64,000 nt of DNA from a virus. Within the stretch, counting starts at the first letter, position 1. Every line of letters starts with the position of its first letter. The translations under genes were made by a program, and so were the position numbers. Of this stretch, positions 33,827 through 42,642 are shown in pieces. Under the pieces are notes generated by a model. The model was not told the DNA's origin. It saw only the letters and a program-made list of their open reading frames with translations, and made no database searches. Location: IMG/VR virus record IMGVR_UViG_3300003323_000307, positions 1 to 64,000 of that record; one strand, given 5' to 3'.

Positions 33827-34925
33827 GATATTCCTCCAGTGTCCTCTGGAGATCCTCCAGGGAAGCTATGTTGGTGGGGGTGATGCCCCTGACGGCTTGC
33901 TGTGTCCCGTATGTACCCACTTGGTACCGCTGTGAAACCAGGAGTTCTACATCGTCGTCACGATCCATGGCGGTGCAGAGGTCAGAGACGAGGCAGCGGT
34001 CACAGGCAGAGCGGTTAGGGATGATGCCTGGTTCACTACCACTAAAGGCTTCAGCGACCACCTGATCCAGAACATCGCGCTCCCAGTTGACAAGTTCAAC
34101 CAAGGTGGGACGGAAGATCTCGCGCACGAAGAAACGAGAGTCTCCAGACTGTTCACGGTCATGCAGCATGGTGATGTAGTCGGTGTACTGTACTGGGTCA
34201 TGATTGCCGTAGTTCAGTGCTTTCATGAAGGACTTGTAAGTGACAGAAGCGTTCTTGTCCACTGAGAGCTTACCGCTCTTCAAGACCCTGGGCTCTGTGA
34301 TCAGCCTCTTCATGATGATGTTATAAACCGTACCTGCTGGTTTCTGCCCTGTCAATACCGTGAACGCCCAGTTGTAGCCTATGTGCTGATTACTGCGTTC
34401 GTACTGGTTGAAGTCAGGTGTACGGCCAGAGGTCTTGTTCTCGATGAGGTAGAACTGAGACTCTGTTTCCAGGTCTACGGCGATGTGGTCAAAGGTGCCT
34501 ACGAAGTTGACGTCGTCTGAAATCCTGATATTGAAGGGAACCTCAGAAGCTACTATTCGAAGACCTAAATCTTTATAGGGGTTTTCGGTTCCATAATGAT
34601 CAAAATACTGGTGTACAAGGCTTCGTGCCAGGTTAACACCAGATTCAAACTCTTCCATTTCAGAGTCCCACGGGAGGACTCCCACAGCTTCCTCATAAGC
34701 CATCCGTCGATCTGCCCGCTCAACGTTGACAAATTCTTCGAAAGCTTCATACGGGTCGTCCCCATTACTCTGCGCTTCGATTGCAGCATGTACAGCCGAG
34801 CCAATCGTGAGGTAAATCTTGGGGGAGACTTTGTGCCTCAGAGACTGTCGGTTCGCTGAACTGATATCCCACGCCCGGCGACATGTCAAGTAGCTGTTGA
34901 TTTCGCTGACACTCAAATTGATCAT
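33792..34925 (-). CDS. PD-(D/E)XK nuclease, RecB/Cas4-type with iron-sulfur Cys
   Basis: 377 aa. Motif order: YLTCRRAWDI (first Cys), GSAVHAAIEA, core GTFDHIAVD ... YLIENKTSG (D-x-ExK), QHIGYNWA (QxxxY), and a distal Cys triad CDRCLVSDLC. This is the Fe-S exonuclease layout of AddB/Cas4 proteins. Probably the end-resection nuclease paired with the Sak4-like ATPase. Confidence 0.87.
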   Translation of the reverse strand: MINLSVSEINSYLTCRRAWDISSANRQSLRHKVSPKIYLTIGSAVHAAIEAQSNGDDPYEAFEEFVNVERADRRMAYEEAVGVLPWDSEMEEFESGVNLARSLVHQYFDHYGTENPYKDLGLRIVASEVPFNIRISDDVNFVGTFDHIAVDLETESQFYLIENKTSGRTPDFNQYERSNQHIGYNWAFTVLTGQKPAGTVYNIIMKRLITEPRVLKSGKLSVDKNASVTYKSFMKALNYGNHDPVQYTDYITMLHDREQSGDSRFFVREIFRPTLVELVNWERDVLDQVVAEAFSGSEPGIIPNRSACDRCLVSDLCTAMDRDDDVELLVSQRYQVGTYGTQQAVRGITPTNIASLEDLQRTLEEYRANRAEGSSGS

Positions 34926-35004
34926 ACAGCTCCCCTATAGCTGTCATAAATTGGACAAATTCTGCAATCTTTAACTGCTTTTGAATCCAGTCCCAGTAAT
35001 CCAT
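34765..35004 (-). CDS. Possible small overlapping gene
   Basis: 79 aa, ATG overlapping the upstream stop (TGATG), helical N-terminus (YWDWIQKQLKIAEFVQFM). Its last 160 bases lie inside the nuclease gene in another frame. Coupling argues for translation, the long overlap against; may serve only to bridge to the nuclease start. Confidence 0.35.
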   Translation of the reverse strand: MDYWDWIQKQLKIAEFVQFMTAIGELYDQFECQRNQQLLDMSPGVGYQFSEPTVSEAQSLPQDLPHDWLGCTCCNRSAE

Positions 35005-35147
35005 CAGGGGTTCAGAGCTGCTTCCAGTTTGGTCTTGAGAGCATCCATGCGGGTTATCTCCAGCCTGGTCATATCTACCCAGGTGTAGGCAGCTACAGCT
35101 TCCTCAAGAAGCTCCAGCTCCTCATCTGTGAAATCAAGGGCACACAA
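35004..35147 (-). CDS. Small acidic helical protein, TTG start
   Basis: 47 aa. TTG overlaps the end of the dCMP deaminase gene; helix TDEELELLEEAVAAYTWVD. Start assignment is weak, but the frame is tightly packed between neighbours. Confidence 0.45.
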   Translation of the reverse strand: MCALDFTDEELELLEEAVAAYTWVDMTRLEITRMDALKTKLEAALNP

Positions 35148-35520
35148 CTCGGGTTATCCCGCTTTCTTCAATGAACCGGCTGCAATCCGAGCACGGGGCG
35201 AATGTCACATAAATGGTGCAGTCTTCTACTCTCATCCCCCTCCGATGTGCGTCGATGATTGCGTTCACTTCTGCATGGAAACCCTTGCAGTTGCTGTACG
35301 AACCATAAGCAGGAAGTTCATCATATGTCAAGGCCCCCCGAGGACAACCACCATCCGAACAGTTCACCTCACCCGCTTGAGTGCCGTTATACCCAAGCGA
35401 AATGACATGGTGGGTCTCATCCATGATGCACGCGCCTACTTGACGCCTTCGGCAAGCAGCACGGAGCTTGGCTGTCTCAGCCATAGCCAAGCCATACTGG
35501 TCCCATGAGAGACGGCTCAC
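35134..35520 (-). CDS. dCMP deaminase
   Basis: 128 aa. Zinc motifs HAEVNAI and PCSDC in order, with RRQVGACIMDE and a GGCPRG insertion typical of dCMP deaminases. Produces dUMP for ThyX. ATGA overlap with the Pup-like gene upstream. Confidence 0.93.
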   Translation of the reverse strand: MSRLSWDQYGLAMAETAKLRAACRRRQVGACIMDETHHVISLGYNGTQAGEVNCSDGGCPRGALTYDELPAYGSYSNCKGFHAEVNAIIDAHRRGMRVEDCTIYVTFAPCSDCSRFIEESGITRVVCP

Positions 35521-35702
35521 TCACCACCCCGCTGCACGAACCCTGCCACAAACTCTTGGGCATTCTCTTCAAGCACGTCATCTATCTCATCAAGAATATC
35601 CATAGTAGATTCTTCCAGCTCCTCATTACTGAGGTCCTTAGCTTCTACCTCTTCAGCCTCTTCGGTTGTCCCGGTACTCTTGGTTTTCTGGTCCTGGCCC
35701 AT
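35517..35702 (-). CDS. pup: Prokaryotic ubiquitin-like protein (Pup) homologue ending in GGE
   Basis: 61 aa from ATG at 35702 (upstream in-frame codons would add a 38-residue basic part unlike Pup). Residues 1-30 are disordered, rich in Thr, Glu and Lys. The C-terminal half carries the conserved Pup region LDEIDDVLEENAQEFV ending FVQRGGE. In bacteria Pup is attached by PafA to substrate lysines through its C-terminal Glu, often after Dop converts GGQ to GGE; here Glu is already encoded. The coiled-coil part would contact Mpa/ARC and PafA. Located between an HNH gene and dCMP deaminase. Confidence 0.9.
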   Translation of the reverse strand: MGQDQKTKSTGTTEEAEEVEAKDLSNEELEESTMDILDEIDDVLEENAQEFVAGFVQRGGE

Positions 35703-35976
35703 TTGGACCCCAATCTCTTTGATAGCAATAATCACAACCGGAGCACGAGTCAGCTTTTTTCTGGTTGCATACCTTATGTACCAATTGTAGATTACCCGGG
35801 GAAGAGATTCCGCCATGCGACCGTGGGCGGATGTGATCTATGTTCACGGCGTCGGTAAACAACTGTCTCTGGCGGATCTGGCGCCCACATATCCCGCACC
35901 GGTAGCGTTGGCTTATCCACAACCGCTTTTTCGGGTGTACCCAATTCTTAGGCTTCCATTTCTTCTTGCGGCTCAT
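35653..35976 (-). CDS. HNH nuclease
   Basis: 107 aa. CGICGRQI, VNIDHIRPRSHGG, GNLQLVHKVCNQKK: a compact HNH with Cys4 support. It ends 50 bases inside the Pup coding region in another frame and starts 3 bases after the helicase gene's stop. Confidence 0.85.
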   Translation of the reverse strand: MSRKKKWKPKNWVHPKKRLWISQRYRCGICGRQIRQRQLFTDAVNIDHIRPRSHGGISSPGNLQLVHKVCNQKKADSCSGCDYCYQRDWGPNGPGPENQEYRDNRRG

Positions 35977-35979
35977 AGA

Positions 35980-37355
35980 TCATTCGTCCCTCGCCCACTT
36001 GGCCATAGCTTCCGCAATACCGGAGAAACGGCCATCCAGGACTTGCTTGATGGCCATGTCTACTGACCCTTTGGCTCGGACGTGGTGCACCTGCACGACG
36101 CGTCCTTGCCCCCTCCTGCACACCCGTTTAATGGTTTGCTCGATATCGGCAGGTAGTTCGGAGTGTTCGAGGAAGACGACGTCTGTAGCTTCTGTGAGGC
36201 TGATGCCTTCTTTGAGGCTTGGGATGGTCGCGACAAGAACTTGCGGACCATCACTAGCTCGCCATTCTGCAATGACAGATTCACGCCTTCCTGGGAGAAC
36301 GGAACCTGTGACAAGTACCGCTTGGCTGCCCAGAGCATCAGCGATCGCGCCAGCCGAATCTTTATACCATACGTAAACCACCACTTTAGATCGGCGATCT
36401 GTGAGGAAATCTTTGAGCCAATCGATTTTCGGGTTAGCTTTCGTAGGCGGTACAGTCGCAATCTGACGCTGTTTGACATAGAGAGCACCAGAGCCTTTGA
36501 GAAATTCAGTATGTGCCAGATCTTCATGCTCCAGTACATAATCCTTCTTCGCTTTCTTGATCATCTTGACTACCGAGGCAGGCAGCTCCACCTGGTATTC
36601 ATGCTCCTGATATTCCAGGCTGGCTAGCTGCGGGATCTCAGCCACCGTACGACGCATGCTGAACTGGGCAAGCTCTTGCTTGAACTGCTCTACGTAGTCT
36701 TTGCGTATGTTGCCGACTGTGGTTGACCAGGGATTTGTATAGACCACACACCGGTCGTTGACAAATTTCCAGTACGAGGAGTATTTCTTTTTATCGTAAA
36801 GATGAAAATACGGGAAGAAGTCTCCGCCATCACGCACAAACGGGGTACCCGTAAGAACCCAGATGGGTGTTTCCCGGTTACTACTAGCAGATAGTCTCGT
36901 TTTAAAGGTATGCTTCGTCCACGCAGAATTACGGCCACGGAGTCTGTGCCCCTCATCGAAGATGTACGCTGACCACTTACGGCCTACAAGTAGTCCCCCG
37001 TACGTATAGTCTCGACCTTTTTTCGCCGCCCAGTTGTGGTAAGACGTGAGTATGAAATCCGCGTTGCTCGAAAGTGCTTCGCTACGAAGTTCAGTACCGG
37101 ATCCGTCAGCCGATACCACAGTGGCATCCGGGCAGAAGGCATTGATCTCCTTTACGGTATTAGGTATAAGGTACGCTGGGCATGTCCATAGAACTGGGTT
37201 TCCAGTCCTCTGGATAAGTTCCCAACCTGCCATAATACTAGGTCCAGTTTTCCCAACTAAACTCCGGGCTCATCAAAAAGCCCGGCAAACCTCCCTGAGT
37301 TAAGTAGGAAGTCTCTAGACTCTACCTGGTAGTCATCCAGAATTTTTTCTGGCAT
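35980..37355 (-). CDS. SNF2-type helicase, Walker A region interrupted (stop plus +5 shift)
   Basis: The gene starts at ATG 37355 (GGAG 8 bases upstream): MPEKILDDYQVESRDFLL ... LFDEPGV then UAG. Skipping 5 nt from GTT (37262-37260) to the next GTT (37257-37255) restores DEPGVGKT and joins the frame that continues MAGWELIQ to the end; total 456 aa. Further motifs: YIFDEGHRLRG, WVLTGTPF, and helicase C-domain ATIPSLKEGISL with IKRVCRRGQ. The ATG at MAGW has no ribosome site. Either a bypass, a real mutation or a 5-bp duplication error. Confidence 0.75.
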
Positions 37356-37779
37356 AGTAGTTTCTCCAAGCCTCATTTTTGCAGATACGACATTGAGTAT
37401 ACCCATCAGCTCTTGGAGTACTATTTGCTTTGGTGAGAAGGTGGCCCTTTAGACACCGGAATCTTCGGGGTCTACGTTGGCAATTTTCCTTTGGGGTTAC
37501 CAAGTCTAAGTGTCTCGGGTTTACACAGTCCCTATATCTACATTTGTGATCCAATTGCATATTATTAGGCTTGGGTCCATTAAATTGTTCCCAAGAAAAT
37601 ACGTGAGCCTTAACCGATTTCCTGTGATGTACTGCAAAAACTCCATAACCTTGTTGCACTGACCCTAACCAGTGCCAACAGCCTTCAGTCTTCTGGACTT
37701 TACTCCAGAATCTATCTACAGGGTCGGTTAATATAAATCTACCTGAACCATCCCTTGTTGTCACTGACCCTTCTTCCAT
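37333..37779 (-). CDS. HNH homing endonuclease
   Basis: 148 aa. GCWHWLGSVQQGYGVF, VFSWEQFNGPKPNNMQLDHK, CRYRDCVNPRHLDLV, C-terminal CRICKNEAWRNYYARKN. Overlaps the upstream gene (19 bases) and the helicase (23 bases). As with the HNH gene at 28033, its YARKN codons supply the MPEKI start of the next gene. Confidence 0.87.
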   Translation of the reverse strand: MEEGSVTTRDGSGRFILTDPVDRFWSKVQKTEGCWHWLGSVQQGYGVFAVHHRKSVKAHVFSWEQFNGPKPNNMQLDHKCRYRDCVNPRHLDLVTPKENCQRRPRRFRCLKGHLLTKANSTPRADGYTQCRICKNEAWRNYYARKNSG

Positions 37780-38057
37780 CGGACTATCTTCACCAGGTAG
37801 GAGGGAGAGCCACAGGTTTTACATACCGCAGAATCTTTGTCGAAAATACCCTCTCCATAAGCTTCTCGAAGAGCGTTTCCATCCGCCTCGCAGAAGTACC
37901 AGTCCGCAGGCCAGCATTCGCACGACCAGTTATAGGTGGCTTTCCAAGTAGCTTCCTTGTCACACCCACCAATAGCCATGCACGGTTCGGCCTCATCCTC
38001 CGAGAACTCCACCCAGGTTAGGTCCAGAGGATTTGTTGTGTGAGTAGGGGTAGTCAC
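37761..38057 (-). CDS. Cys-rich protein of unknown function
   Basis: 98 aa. Eight Cys including CMAIGGC, CECWPADWYFC and CKTCGSP, likely zinc binding. ATGA overlap with the sigma-like gene. Confidence 0.7.
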   Translation of the reverse strand: MTTPTHTTNPLDLTWVEFSEDEAEPCMAIGGCDKEATWKATYNWSCECWPADWYFCEADGNALREAYGEGIFDKDSAVCKTCGSPSYLVKIVRWKKGQ

Positions 38058-39127
38058 TTGTTCTTCTGCCTCTCTACATAGCGCCGCTGGTTTTCACGTC
38101 GGCAGACCTTGCACCGGAGAGCCCCGTCAAGGCCCACCTTCTCCTTCAGATGACCCTTAGGGCAATGTGTGGTGGGCTTACGTCCACCCTTACGGGCATG
38201 GCCTGTCTTCTTACGTTCGTTGACTCCCTGTGCGGCAGCAGACTTGCAAGTGCTGCATGACCGGTACCAGTACCCACCTTCACGACGAGCTACTACCGTA
38301 TTTTCCGGGGTCCGCTCATGGTTCTTGGTGCAAGTACCATGGTAAGGATCCACCACAATGTGAGCCTGGTTCACAGCGCGCTGGATCATCATATTGCCAT
38401 GGGCAGATGGATGGTCCGTGTTCCCGTAGTGGCGCCCGATATCCGTGGGGGAGTAACCCTCTGCAAAATACATATACAGCACTGTACGGTGCTGTTCTGT
38501 GAGCTGGGAGAGGACTTCCTTGAAGTGCTGGTCTTCTACAAAGAGGTCTTCAAAGGACTCCCGGAGTTCCAGTTTGGGGTTGTCCGACCAATGGCGGTTA
38601 CTGGACTCCACCCCCGCCTCTGAGTAAGTCATCAGCTCCAGTGACATGGTCGAATAGTGGTTCCAGTCCATACGCCCGTCCGGGCGGTAGACCATGTGAT
38701 CCACCCGGCCTTCCCGGATGTCCTTGAGGATCTTCTGAGCACTGGAGTGATTGATACCCAGAGCATCCGAGACTGTCTTAGGAGTCGGCCAGACACCTTC
38801 ACGGAGACCCTTGGTCTCTTCCAGATAAGCCTTGACCTTCTCCACGGTTGCCTGGTTTGTCCGAAGCCCGTCCCGGGACTTCTTGGGCTTACCGAAGGAG
38901 TATTCACCGTTCCTGTGAAGATACTTTTCGGCTGACATCTTGGCCCGACGGAGAACCTTGAGCTTGGGGGTTACCCCTGCCTGCACATCCCGCCAAGCCT
39001 GAATAAGGCCCTCCTGGAATGCGTCGTTGTACATCTCCGGTAGATGCTTGCGCCACTTAGCCAAGGATACCGTGAGGTAGGATACTACCTCATTGTGAAT
39101 TTCGTCGTACGTTGTGTAATCACTCAT
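38054..39127 (-). CDS. Sigma-70-like regulator with C-terminal zinc domain
   Basis: 357 aa from ATG 39127 (GGAGGG in front). Region 2-like stretch NDAFQEGLIQAWRDV, a middle HTH (TPKTVSDALGINHSSAQKIL), region 4-like LTEQHRTVLYMYFAEGYSPTDI, and a C-terminal CPKGHLKE ... CKVCRREN knuckle like that of the HNH genes. May redirect host RNA polymerase, or be a DNA-binding protein evolved from a homing gene. Confidence 0.7.
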   Translation of the reverse strand: MSDYTTYDEIHNEVVSYLTVSLAKWRKHLPEMYNDAFQEGLIQAWRDVQAGVTPKLKVLRRAKMSAEKYLHRNGEYSFGKPKKSRDGLRTNQATVEKVKAYLEETKGLREGVWPTPKTVSDALGINHSSAQKILKDIREGRVDHMVYRPDGRMDWNHYSTMSLELMTYSEAGVESSNRHWSDNPKLELRESFEDLFVEDQHFKEVLSQLTEQHRTVLYMYFAEGYSPTDIGRHYGNTDHPSAHGNMMIQRAVNQAHIVVDPYHGTCTKNHERTPENTVVARREGGYWYRSCSTCKSAAAQGVNERKKTGHARKGGRKPTTHCPKGHLKEKVGLDGALRCKVCRRENQRRYVERQKNK

Positions 39128-39178
39128 ATTGCCCTCCAACACGAGTGTGCCCAGGCTAACACCTGGGCAAACATAAGA

Positions 39179-39220
39179 CAATCCCCCTGTCAGGACTTGA
39201 GTCAACCGACAGGGGGATTG
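39179..39220 (-). terminator. Long perfect hairpin ending the upstream operon
   Basis: CAATCCCCCTGTC / GACAGGGGGATTG, 13 bp, 1 base after the gene stop at 39222. A second smaller hairpin (GCCCAGG/CCTGGGC) follows at 39149-39168, close to the sigma-like gene's leader. Confidence 0.8.
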
Positions 39221-39221
39221 G

Positions 39222-39485
39222 TCAGGGGTGACGGGTCAGGTTCTCCAATTTGACCTTGGACATCTGCATATAGACACCTGAGCCATTCAGACGTCCGGGG
39301 TCATCGTAGTCCAAGGCGCTGTAGATGATCCCCATCTTTTCATTGCAGACCCAGCACAGTTCGTCCCCGGTGCCGTTCCCATAGACATCGCAGCAACGGA
39401 AGAATCTGTACGTCGGGTTACCTGACATATTGTGATATTTCGCCCAGTGCTCAAATAGAGTTGGCTGAGATGGAGGGCCTGGCAT
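39222..39485 (-). CDS. Small Cys-rich protein
   Basis: 87 aa from ATG 39485 (GAGGGAAC in front). FRCCDVYGNGTGDELCWVCNEK resembles the motif in the gene at 58267 (CSVCDVYG ... CWICEK), so they are related small zinc proteins. Confidence 0.7.
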   Translation of the reverse strand: MPGPPSQPTLFEHWAKYHNMSGNPTYRFFRCCDVYGNGTGDELCWVCNEKMGIIYSALDYDDPGRLNGSGVYMQMSKVKLENLTRHP

Positions 39486-39660
39486 TGATAAGTTCCCTCT
39501 CATCATTTGCGATGATCCACCCCTGAGCATGAAGCATGACGCTATGCTTGGAGTAGTGGTGTGCACAGAGATCCAGTTGTCCATGAGTTACATGGTTGAC
39601 AGATACCCAGGCTTCAGAGTAGCAGTTGTCGCATCGAACAGTCTTGTCACGCATTGTCAT
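39451..39660 (-). CDS. Small zinc-finger-like protein
   Basis: 69 aa. CDNCYSEAWVSVNHVTHGQL then LCAHHYSKH: a C2H/C-type knuckle. Overlaps both neighbours by short lengths. Confidence 0.72.
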   Translation of the reverse strand: MTMRDKTVRCDNCYSEAWVSVNHVTHGQLDLCAHHYSKHSVMLHAQGWIIANDERELINARPSISANSI

Positions 39661-39805
39661 CAGTCCTTATCAAGCCGTTGGTGTAGATGAGCTGACTCTT
39701 TTCACGCACGTATCTGTGTGAATACTCAGGTATCACTATTAACCAGAAAGCTATCTGCTCTTCCCTGGTCATATTGAATCGTTCGTGGTTGGGTTTGGGA
39801 GTCAT
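39647..39805 (-). CDS. Small protein of unknown function
   Basis: 52 aa, MTPKPNHERFNMTREEQIAF opening, helix-forming, TGA overlapped by the next gene's start region. Found by reading; size below usual cut-offs. Confidence 0.6.
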   Translation of the reverse strand: MTPKPNHERFNMTREEQIAFWLIVIPEYSHRYVREKSQLIYTNGLIRTDDNA

Positions 39806-39822
39806 CTCATGTTTCCTGCTTT

Positions 39823-40011
39823 CTAAAAACCTCCGGTCTTGCTGGGCTTAACGAGTGTGATCCAATCGTGATTACCGTCCTGGGACTCTGTGCAATAACG
39901 GTGAGAGTTTATAAGAAACTCATCGCAGTAAAAGCATTTGTCCACAGGCTTCAGATTCCATTCCGTTTCTTCGAGAATCTCGCCATCGAAAGTGAGGAAT
40001 TTACGGATCAT
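39823..40011 (-). CDS. Small Cys-containing protein
   Basis: 62 aa from ATG 40011 with AAAGGAGAA upstream. CFYCDEFLINSHRYC suggests a single zinc knuckle. Downstream partner of the primase-helicase gene. Confidence 0.72.
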   Translation of the reverse strand: MIRKFLTFDGEILEETEWNLKPVDKCFYCDEFLINSHRYCTESQDGNHDWITLVKPSKTGGF

Positions 40012-40057
40012 CGGTATTCTCCTTTGGTCACTAGGTTTTCCCAGTGCCTTTATTTTA

Positions 40058-42343
40058 TCAGGAGATGTCTTGCGTGTTTTCTGGTACAATCCTCAAGCTC
40101 TTACCATCTTCCTCAACCCAGCCATCTCGGAATGCCTGGCTGAGAGCCGCCTCAAAGTTGCTACGGTCTTTCTGTGGAAGACGGCGACGTACATTCCCCT
40201 TTGTAGTAGGACCCTCCAGAAGGTACTTCACAATGAGCTTGGCTACTCTTGTGTTGTCCTTTTCCGCGTTGGTCTTCTTGTCATGCATCTGAAGCTCTCG
40301 GGAGATCTTCTCCTGAGCCTGAGCCTCTTGCTTCTTCCACTGCTCTGTGCGGTAGAACTGCCATGCCTTGTCATGGACTGTGAGGGAGGTCTCATACATC
40401 AGCTTAGCAAGGTCCCAGTCATCTGTATCGACATGGGTCCTGCCCTCGAAGAGGGCAAGCACACCAGCCAGCTTGCAGAGCTGTAGTGGCTCGTGTGAGC
40501 GGATCAGTTCTGCCTCCACCTGCCCTGTCACCTGCAACCAGACCCGACGCCTCAGTTCATTGCGAATGGTTTGGGAGAAGGTGATATTACCTTGGGGATT
40601 ATAGAGGAGACGGGGGAGTACATGGTCCGGGGGTTCTACGGCCTCCTCTGGGACACTGGAGTCATTGGCAGAGACCCATAGAATACGTTGTGGTAGACCC
40701 AGGCCAACCAATTCAAGGATAGGGGTCACGGTATGGAGCTGAAAACCCATGACAACGCCCAGGTTATACGATCCGTCCTCTACCTGACGAGAGGTTTCCT
40801 TGGAGGCGTTGGCCATACCCATGGTCTCACCCTTCCAGGCGGAACACAGGGAGGTGGCCAGAGTGGCCCCCTTCCTCTCCATGATGGTTGCTACCTGCTG
40901 CCCTTCTTCAGCAGAAAAGAACGCATTATGGCGAGCCTGCTTGCGAATCTGTACAGATTTTCCGTCCGGACCATCTTCCTTGACGTTGTCCATAAAGGCT
41001 TCGATGATGCCCTCACCCGTACCGATACCAAGCCCATCCTTGAAAGGCTCTACCTCAAATGTGGAACGGAGCCTTCGCGGGACTGTGAGAATGTCCCGGG
41101 ACACTGCTGCTGAGTGGCCCTTACCCCCACCGGAGGCAGCGAGAGAGACGACAATCATGTTGAGTGGAGCAAGCCCAATGCCATTGTCAAGCTTGACGTT
41201 GTGGTCCAGCATCGCCACGAATCGGGCCATGACCTGTCCAAGTACAGCATCCGCACTAGCACAGCGGGAGTGGGCGTGCTGTCGCAGAGTGCGGAGAGAT
41301 TCCCGGGATTCCCAGAACTCATCTGGAAGGCACGGAACGGTGTTGGCTTTCTTTGATACCGTGATCGTGTCATCTGTGCCCTGGCTCTTGAACTTGGGCA
41401 GAGGAGGGGGTGTGCCGTCCTTGGATTTCGACAACACCCGGCTGACCTCATTCGTTATACGAGACTCATTGTGGTTGTACTTCTGTGCAAATGGTGATTT
41501 GTACAGGTACCCAGCAATGTTATCAGGTGAGACACCATGAGAGTCAAGTGCACGAATTACGGAGTAAATAGCCTCTGAACGCTGTTTGCGAGGGGCTCCG
41601 GACATCAGCCACTGCTTGTGGATGGGGGCCAGGTCAGCAGGGAGATCATCCCAGGACACATCCGTTTGCGGCATACACACGTCTACCGTATTGGATGTGT
41701 ACCGCCACATGTCGTGTGACGGTTCGGGCAAGGTACCTTCGATCTCGTCCAGATTGTATACAGCTGTGGCATCCGTATATACAATACCAGGCTTCCAGTT
41801 ATTACGGCCCGGTTTTGCATTCACACCGAAGGGGAGCCGCAGAAGCTGGCCAGCATCCCAGCCGGAATGATCAGCGTCCTGAATCCACTCAGAAATACTG
41901 GTGTTGTACTTCTGAATCAGTTCCTTGTTACGGAGGAAATCTGACAGAACCCAGTAGACATGAAATCTTCCGGGTGAAGATTCCACCACGATAGAAGGTT
42001 TCATGGGAACCTGCGTCAGCAGGTTCTCCAAGGTCATAGGGATATCTGTGTCAATATCCGCCCAGAGTACCCAAGTACCTGAGATGGAAGTCCGCTTTCT
42101 GTCCAAGTCATTCCAGAACAAAGCGGGGCAAAACCAGACGTTGGAGTCTGCTACAGATTCCAGTGACTGAAGGTCAGAGTCCTCGGTGCCGAGATCACAG
42201 AAGACGTTGCGGTATACATCTCTAGGGGTGATGCACCCATAATAGTTCTTGGTGGCCTCATTACTTGTGGCCCAGATAATGTCAAGAAAATACTCGGTGG
42301 CCTCCGTACCGTTCCACGGAGGATTGTAGGTACGGGCGGTCAT
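40058..42343 (-). CDS. Primase-helicase (DUF3987-type)
   Basis: 761 aa. N-terminal primase-polymerase-like part: WVLWADIDTDIP (acidic pair), SSPGRFHVYWVL, and GQLLRLPFGVNAKPG. From residue about 375 a RecA-fold helicase half with Walker A-like SLAASGGGKGHSAA, Walker B-like FFSAEEGQQ and an RRR C-terminal winged-helix region (TTKGNVRRRLPQKDRSNFE). Opens and primes DNA at the fork. Large gene in the middle of the replication block. Confidence 0.83.
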   Translation of the reverse strand: MTARTYNPPWNGTEATEYFLDIIWATSNEATKNYYGCITPRDVYRNVFCDLGTEDSDLQSLESVADSNVWFCPALFWNDLDRKRTSISGTWVLWADIDTDIPMTLENLLTQVPMKPSIVVESSPGRFHVYWVLSDFLRNKELIQKYNTSISEWIQDADHSGWDAGQLLRLPFGVNAKPGRNNWKPGIVYTDATAVYNLDEIEGTLPEPSHDMWRYTSNTVDVCMPQTDVSWDDLPADLAPIHKQWLMSGAPRKQRSEAIYSVIRALDSHGVSPDNIAGYLYKSPFAQKYNHNESRITNEVSRVLSKSKDGTPPPLPKFKSQGTDDTITVSKKANTVPCLPDEFWESRESLRTLRQHAHSRCASADAVLGQVMARFVAMLDHNVKLDNGIGLAPLNMIVVSLAASGGGKGHSAAVSRDILTVPRRLRSTFEVEPFKDGLGIGTGEGIIEAFMDNVKEDGPDGKSVQIRKQARHNAFFSAEEGQQVATIMERKGATLATSLCSAWKGETMGMANASKETSRQVEDGSYNLGVVMGFQLHTVTPILELVGLGLPQRILWVSANDSSVPEEAVEPPDHVLPRLLYNPQGNITFSQTIRNELRRRVWLQVTGQVEAELIRSHEPLQLCKLAGVLALFEGRTHVDTDDWDLAKLMYETSLTVHDKAWQFYRTEQWKKQEAQAQEKISRELQMHDKKTNAEKDNTRVAKLIVKYLLEGPTTKGNVRRRLPQKDRSNFEAALSQAFRDGWVEEDGKSLRIVPENTQDIS

Positions 42344-42642
42344 CAGTCACCTTCGGAGTCGAATTCATCTATCATGGCGTGCAGTGCATCATCCTGCACA
42401 AAGCCCACATTTTCCACCTTGACCCCGAGAATAAGAGTCTTGATGATATCCTCTTGCTCTTCTGCTGTGGTAGTGGTTTCAGCCATTCGGAGAGCTGTGT
42501 ATTTGGCTACCGTGTGAACCCATTGGCGGAGATCCACTTTATCCCAGTCAACTGGGACATCTACAGAAATGTTGAAGGAGATGTTATGCCATTCGTCAGC
42601 CGGTACCACACCAGAGGGTTTATTACCATAAGGGCTGGTCAC
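42343..42642 (-). CDS. Protein of unknown function
   Basis: 99 aa, acidic C-terminus; WHNISFNISVDVPVDWDKVD suggests a beta N-terminus. TGATG-type coupling with the primase-helicase and ATGA coupling with the gene before. Possible primase accessory. Confidence 0.7.
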   Translation of the reverse strand: MTSPYGNKPSGVVPADEWHNISFNISVDVPVDWDKVDLRQWVHTVAKYTALRMAETTTTAEEQEDIIKTLILGVKVENVGFVQDDALHAMIDEFDSEGD

